Shown piece by piece: positions 58,983 to 64,000 of a stretch of DNA of 64,000 nt. The position numbers and the translations under genes are program-made. The DNA is from Schizophyllum amplum. Taxonomy: Eukaryota; Basidiomycota; Agaricomycetes; Agaricales; Schizophyllaceae. Where the stretch lies: NCBI GenBank assembly GCA_007026445.1, contig VDMD01000029.1, positions 1-64,000 of the forward strand, written 5' to 3'. The notes beneath the pieces were generated by a model that was not told the origin of the DNA, made no database searches, and saw only the letters and a list, made by a program, of their open reading frames with translations. Position 1 is the stretch's first letter. Every line of letters begins with the position of its first letter.

Positions 58983-61528
58983 TTTGTGAACGTGGGGGTA
59001 TAGAATGTAATGCGGATAGTCCAGTGGATGAAGCCAAGATGGAGAACAATGATGGGAACGCGGCAAACTTTTGTTGCATGCCACGTGCAGCGATCGGGCC
59101 GGCATCCGATTGTGACTGAACGCCGTGGTATTGAACTTTTGACCAGTCACCTCGAGTCAGCTTACGAGTTACAGCCCAGACACCTTGAAGGTTAGGCATG
59201 AACATGCAATCTTTAACTATATTCTGCGAGAGAGAATAAATAAATAAAGATGCGAGCACGGCTCCTCCTCGCTCATCCTCTTCGTACGCTGCATCTAGAA
59301 CAGCCCGACCGATAGCCTGACCGACAGCTTCGTGTCGGTCACCAGATTCACCCCTGCGCAACCCCCGTCCACAAGGCCACATCCCTCCCAGCGCCTCCTC
59401 CTTCCCGCGCCTCCTCCCTCCCGCGCCTCCTCCTCCCATGCCGTCACTCTTCCCCCTCCCCCTCCCCCTCACCGACTTCACCCCCAACACCTGCTCCCCA
59501 ATCATCCTCTGGCATCCGGTCCCAGTCCAGCCCCAGCACCACTAGACATCGCCTCCGCCGCCTCCAGCGCTGCCACGGTCCCCGCGAATTCTGCCGACGT
59601 CGGCCACGCGTTGCGCGCGCTTTCCACCCCGACATGAGCATGATATGCCGGGGCTGGGGCCGCACGTCTTGTAAACGCGCACAATTGGTGCCGTTCCAGG
59701 CTGCCTGGTGAACGCGCAGCTTGCTCCAGAGGGCGGCCATGGGGGCGGAGGACCAGGTGGTAGCGTCTGTGAAGTTTAACTCCTTCTATTCCGTGCAGGC
59801 TTGTGAGGCCCATCGTGCCACATTGTGCCGTCGTGCCGCGTCGTATAGAGGTACGTCTCGTTATGGCAGAAAGTGCGGAGAGCTAGCGGCATGTATGAAG
59901 TAAAAACGATGTTGGGATGAGGCGGTCGGGACCGTCGGGTGGCGCGAATAGCGGCCTTATATACACCAAAAGATGATAGGTGCCATCGGACGGGTCGCGG
60001 CTTGAGTCCAAGAGAGTGAACTTGATGGGCACGGGCCTGATCGCCAGTTGTCGTAGCTGGATGTGAACGCACCTGGCTGGGGGAAAAGTGAACCAGCAGC
60101 AGAACGAACTCGTCCCTGTCTGTACTTAGCCGCACAGGGCGCCTGATGACTCTTGCCCGATTATCGAGCGGTCGATATCCATCGGAGGCCCACTGTCAAA
60201 TGGGTGGAATACTGGTCGACCTGTAGACAAGTCTGTTAGCGCCCGAGACAGCCAGGCTTTCCGTTTCCCCCGTCACAAGCGAGTATCCGATCGGCTGAAC
60301 GTATGTAACCTCCGGGCCTGCACACCAAGTGACCAGTGAAGAATGAGCGCGGGTGCTTTTACGCACTTCGCAGTTAGCCATTGCTGACCATAGACGATGT
60401 TTGAAGACCACCGAGAACCAAAGATGGAGGTTCAAACTAGAGGACAACATGTGAGCCTTACGTGTCGATGCACGGCCAGAGAGTTAGCTTCAACTGTTGA
60501 ACTTTTGACGCTGCTTATGCGCTAGCCTGGCGCTGGCGGGTTCTGAGGGTTGGTGCACCGCCCCTACTTGTCCAACAGAGACAAGTCAGAAGCTCCCGTC
60601 AAAATCCATAAGCTGTGATCGACGCCGCCGGCGTTATCCATGGGCGCAGGAAGTCGACTTCATCCCGGCGGTTCTCTTCTTCGACGATTCGAGATGCATA
60701 CGGCCTCCAGTGGTGGACGGATGGTGGCGTGGCAGCCTCAACTTTTGCTATAGACGTGAACCAGGGTTCGTTTAAAGCGCCCTTACTCCCCAGTCTAGAC
60801 GAGGTAATCGAGCGAAGTGCATCCAGTGTCCAATGCAATTCAAGGGGAGAAGCGACGTCCAAGTAGAGGCTATTCTCGTCAGTCGCCGCTGACTCGCGTG
60901 ATTCCAGAGAACCTCGGTCAGCGACTGTCGGAATATGCTGGGCTCTTTCGAGCCATGATGAGCAGGTCGGACAGCTTCGCAGCCCAGATCAGATGAGTTC
61001 CAGAGAGTGTCCCAACGCCGCGCTTCCCTGGTCCGGAGGGACACGGAATATCCGTTAGACATTCAGTCGATAGCGAAGTCCGTCTGAAGGTAAGATGGCT
61101 GTTTGCTGAGCAACTGCGTAATTCAGTCCATATGCGGCTCTCTGAAGTATCACATGAGCGCTCACAAGTATATGGAGCTCCAGCCCTGGCCGTATGTAGT
61201 AGTACTGTATGCCTTTGACGCCAGGATATCCGTTGCAATTCGAGCTCTGTCACGAGGTGAGTTTGAGTATTCAAATCAAAAGGCATGCTAGTACGTAGCG
61301 CATTCAGCTTACGAGAGGTGAAATCATTAGTTGTCTCGCAAATGTGAGGGCGCGACGCGCACTTGAGGCAAGCTCGAGTAAGTTAAAGGAACAACAGAAG
61401 GTCGAGCACGCGGGCGAGATCTCGTGGCTCTCGCATGGGAAACTGATGGCGAGATTTGATCATCACATGCGATCACATCCGGATCCTGCTTGAACGACAT
61501 CCCTCCTCCTCGTGCCATCTTCCCCAAA
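58983..61528. other. Long stretch without a convincing gene
   Basis: 2.5 kb between TRF4 (minus) and NAA20 (plus). A Pro/Ser-rich open stretch at 59332-59637 on plus and a matching Gly/Arg-rich one on minus are explained by CT-rich low-complexity DNA around 59390-59480. Further right (60.2-61.3 kb) there are scattered short open stretches without motifs. No repeat or RNA recognised. Confidence 0.45.
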
Positions 61529-62309
61529 ATGAGCGTTCTCCGGTCGTTCCGCGCGACGGACTTGTTCAAATTCAACAACATGTGAGCGCAGAACTTTGGT
61601 CGCCTGTTCCCTCGTCGAATCCAACGCGATCTCCAGCAACCTTGACATCTGGACCGAAACCGTGAGGATATTGCCAGCCACGCCTCGAAATGCGCGCAAG
61701 TGACACTCGCCCCCAGTACAACAACACATTCTACTTGAGCTATCTCTCGCGTTTTCCAGACCTATGCTGCGTGCAAGAGGCGCCTAGCGGGCGCATGATG
61801 GGCTATGGTGTGCGCATCGTTCTTTGTTCAGTCTCCACACTGATCTCTTCTCCCCCTTCACCAGTGCTCGGCAAAGCCGAGGGCCAAAACACAGAATGGC
61901 ACGGTCACGTTACCGCACTCACCGTCGCGCCTGAGTACCGCCGCCTCGGCCTCGCCAAGAAGATGATGAACCTCCTCGAGCTCGTGTCGGACGAGATCTA
62001 CAAGGGCTGGTTCGTCGACCTCTACGTGCGCTGCACAAACAGTGTCGCTGTGCAGATGTACGAGAAGATGGGGTACAGCGTCTACCGGCGTGTGCGCGAA
62101 TACTACGGGAGCCTTGGGACTGGGCAGCGGCACAACCGGGACGAGGAGGACGCGTTTGGTGCGTAGGCTGCGCGATGTTGAGTGTGTGCGAGAGAACTGA
62201 CCTTGGCGATGATATAGATATGCGAAAACCCATGTCACGAGATGTAGGCCGCCGATCTATACGAGCGAACGGGCGCGACATCTTCGTTAGCGCGCACGAC
62301 GTATCGTAG
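61529..62309 (+). CDS. NAA20: NatB catalytic subunit, N-terminal acetyltransferase Naa20/Nat3
   Basis: Acetylates the N-terminal Met of proteins starting Met-Asp, -Glu, -Asn or -Gln, on the ribosome, together with Naa25. Starts MSVLRSFRATDLFKFNN at 61529, then NLDIWTETYNNTFYLSYL and YLSRFPDLCCVQEAPSGRMMGYVLGKAEG. The acetyl-CoA loop is TVAPEYRRLGLAKKMM (Q/RxxGxG/A type), followed by DLYVRCTNSVAVQMYEKMGYSVYRRVREYY. A last exon supplies DMRKPMSRDVGRR, the usual C-terminal element of Naa20. Four introns with GT-AG ends; stop TAG at 62307-62309. About 170-180 residues, normal for the family, all key residues present. Confidence 0.94.
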
Positions 62310-64000
62310 CCGGCTATCCCTTACGCGTTCGTAAAATGCAAGCTACCTGTATCATACTCAGCCGAAAGGATCCACCGTGTCGCCTTCCTGAAGTCCATTC
62401 TCTGTGAATTATGTCTCTGCGAAACGCGGTACGTGTTACGTTCTGACGCTCGCACCTCACTAGCACAGATAGAATTGAATGCCGACGAATACCTTGTCGA
62501 TTCTCGCGCAGGGGGTCAAACGCTCCCCATGATCAACGCAGCGCCGGACGTTCATCTGTACCGAGCCCTTTGTACATTGGGTGTAGTACCGTAACCAGGC
62601 TGAAGCGAGGCGCCAGCTCCTCGGAGTGCCTATCTCTGGGTAGCGGCCACAGGACCTCCACTATTCCTGCTATAAGTAGGAACAAGGTACGCAGTCCCAT
62701 GCAGAGCCTATATACAATGCTAATCAGGCCCGGGATGCAGTGCTCGCGTACATCTACAATGAATCAGTGAATCCTGTTGTATTCGGGATTACCCGCCAGG
62801 TCCTATCCTGCCCTATCGCCCGCATCCGCTGCGTCCGCAACTTCACCTTCTCAATATTGACAGCACTGAATCAATGTACACAGTCCACGGACCGACTGTC
62901 CGTGCGGATAGAATCAATAGGTATACAGTCTTCACTCAGTCTCTGAATCGTCGTGCCCGTTTTGCAGCCGATCATCTGACATTCGCTAGGCTCTCGTCCT
63001 CATTTCAGGGTCGCAATCGCCTACCAATATGTCGCGCTAATATACGATCGCGCTCGCCACGGACGCCGCTCGGCTCGGCGCGAGAGACCTCTCGCTTCGG
63101 CGACGACGTCCCCGGCAGTGCGCGCAATGCGCGCACGCCAGCCAAGCAATCCCTCCTTCGCCTCAGCTCGCGCCGCATCATTTCTGCACGGAAGCTTCGA
63201 AGAGAGCGGCGCTCCGTATTGAATCCACTACGCCCTCCTAGCTCACGGCGTATTCCCTCCTCCTCGCGGCACATCCCATAATGCAGATAGCAAACCTCTG
63301 ATACTGCAGCTGATGCGCCTTCCTTTCATTAGCGTATCTTCCTTGCATCGCATAGTGCCGTTATGCTGCGGCATAGCGTCTCTCTTCTGTATTGCTTCTG
63401 TATGTTTCCAGACCGCAGCCCCCGCGCGCCGCCACCCCTACCTACCGGGCCTTGGTAGATATCCGTAGCAGCCAGAGAGAGCCCGCGCCACAATCGATAT
63501 CACTGCGCGCGAAGACCCGCGCTTCATGCCCTGCGAATCGAAGCGGTGACCTAGTGTTGCGCCCCTCTTGGCCCGTGTGCGGAAGAGGGGACAGCGCCTC
63601 GCGAGCCCAAGCGCCGGATACGCGGGCGAACTCCAAGGCTTGGATAGGGTACGGCGATCGGCGCGGCGGCGCCTCCGTGCCCCATGCCCCGACAGCCCGC
63701 CAAGTGCCGAGCGCGCTGGCCTGTGTACACGCTGGCGCGGCGTGGTATCAAGGGCCGGGGGTGGGGTTGTCGCCAGTATGTCAGTGGACGCACGGGATCG
63801 ATGCAGGTCATCGCCTCCGTGGCGCAATACGTACGCAAGCCTCGGGCCTTTGGCGTGCCATCGAGTATCAGATGAGATACCGGGTGAATACTGCATCGCA
63901 GGCCCTTTGTGCGCCAGCGATGCGTGTCAGCCGCCAGCAGTTGCGCAAGCCGCGGTGGTAGGTCGATCGCCATGTCAGATGTCAGGCCTGAGACACACTG
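62310..64000. other. Right edge, no gene assigned
   Basis: Open stretches at 62874-63281 and 63392-63973 are Arg/Ser/Ala-rich in all frames and overlap on both strands, with no motif or consistent splice sites. A gene that starts beyond the window could reach in, but I see no sign of one. Confidence 0.45.

Noticed and set aside
59332..59637. Pro-rich plus-strand open frame
   Set aside because: CT-rich low-complexity DNA gives Pro/Ser in every frame. No splice sites or domain support it.
1..64000. CRISPR arrays, prophage or bacterial operons
   Set aside because: No regular spacer-repeat pattern was seen; gene structure with introns throughout is eukaryotic.

Overview
The window looks like nuclear DNA of an Agaricomycete (mushroom-forming basidiomycete), most likely a polypore-type fungus. 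Genes are dense, GC-rich and cut by many 45-70 bp GT-AG introns, and families typical of that group are present: a DUF6535-type membrane protein, a lineage-expanded kinase-like family, a fungal patatin and an RAN1/VHS1-type kinase. No bacterial, phage or viral genes and no CRISPR were seen.

Layout. 1-5 kb: unassigned sequence, then a damaged MFS sugar transporter. 6.3-12.1 kb: a Ser/Thr kinase, a medium-chain oxidoreductase and an OXR1-like TLDc protein, all intact. 12.9-32.6 kb: an accessory island with seven full-length-scale copies and one fragment of a single kinase-like gene family (called A to H here), all on the minus strand. Only A and B read open. E and H each carry one apparent single-base deletion, G carries several, C and D are strongly decayed, and F is a near-identical fragment of A joined to G. 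Two unrecognised plus-strand genes (17.3-18.8 and 25.3-27.0 kb) and a region with repeated AAGGCCTT-type words (27.7-28.5 kb) lie inside the island.

33-45 kb: two small hypothetical genes, a CENP-C/Mif2 kinetochore gene, a DUF6535 gene, a broken patatin-like gene and an intron-bearing tRNA-Ser(CGA). 45.5-62.3 kb is a compact core block: a probable mitochondrial protein, a disordered protein, the mitochondrial tRNA 2-thiouridylase (MTU1), pyridoxal reductase, TOF1/Swi1 (Timeless), a TRF4-type poly(A) polymerase and the NatB subunit NAA20. The ends of the window (1-2.8 and 62.3-64 kb) hold nothing I can name.

How it fits together. The core genes serve chromosome segregation (CENP-C), replication-fork protection (TOF1), RNA surveillance (TRF4), mitochondrial translation (MTU1), vitamin B6 metabolism and N-terminal acetylation. 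Four of them share a GGTCGCGTCGCG-like element just upstream of the start codon. Single-base frameshifts are confined to the accessory genes, while the long core genes I spliced by hand stay open. This points to genuine decay of the duplicated genes, although assembly error in repeats is a live alternative. All exon boundaries come from reading splice sites and protein family patterns by eye.
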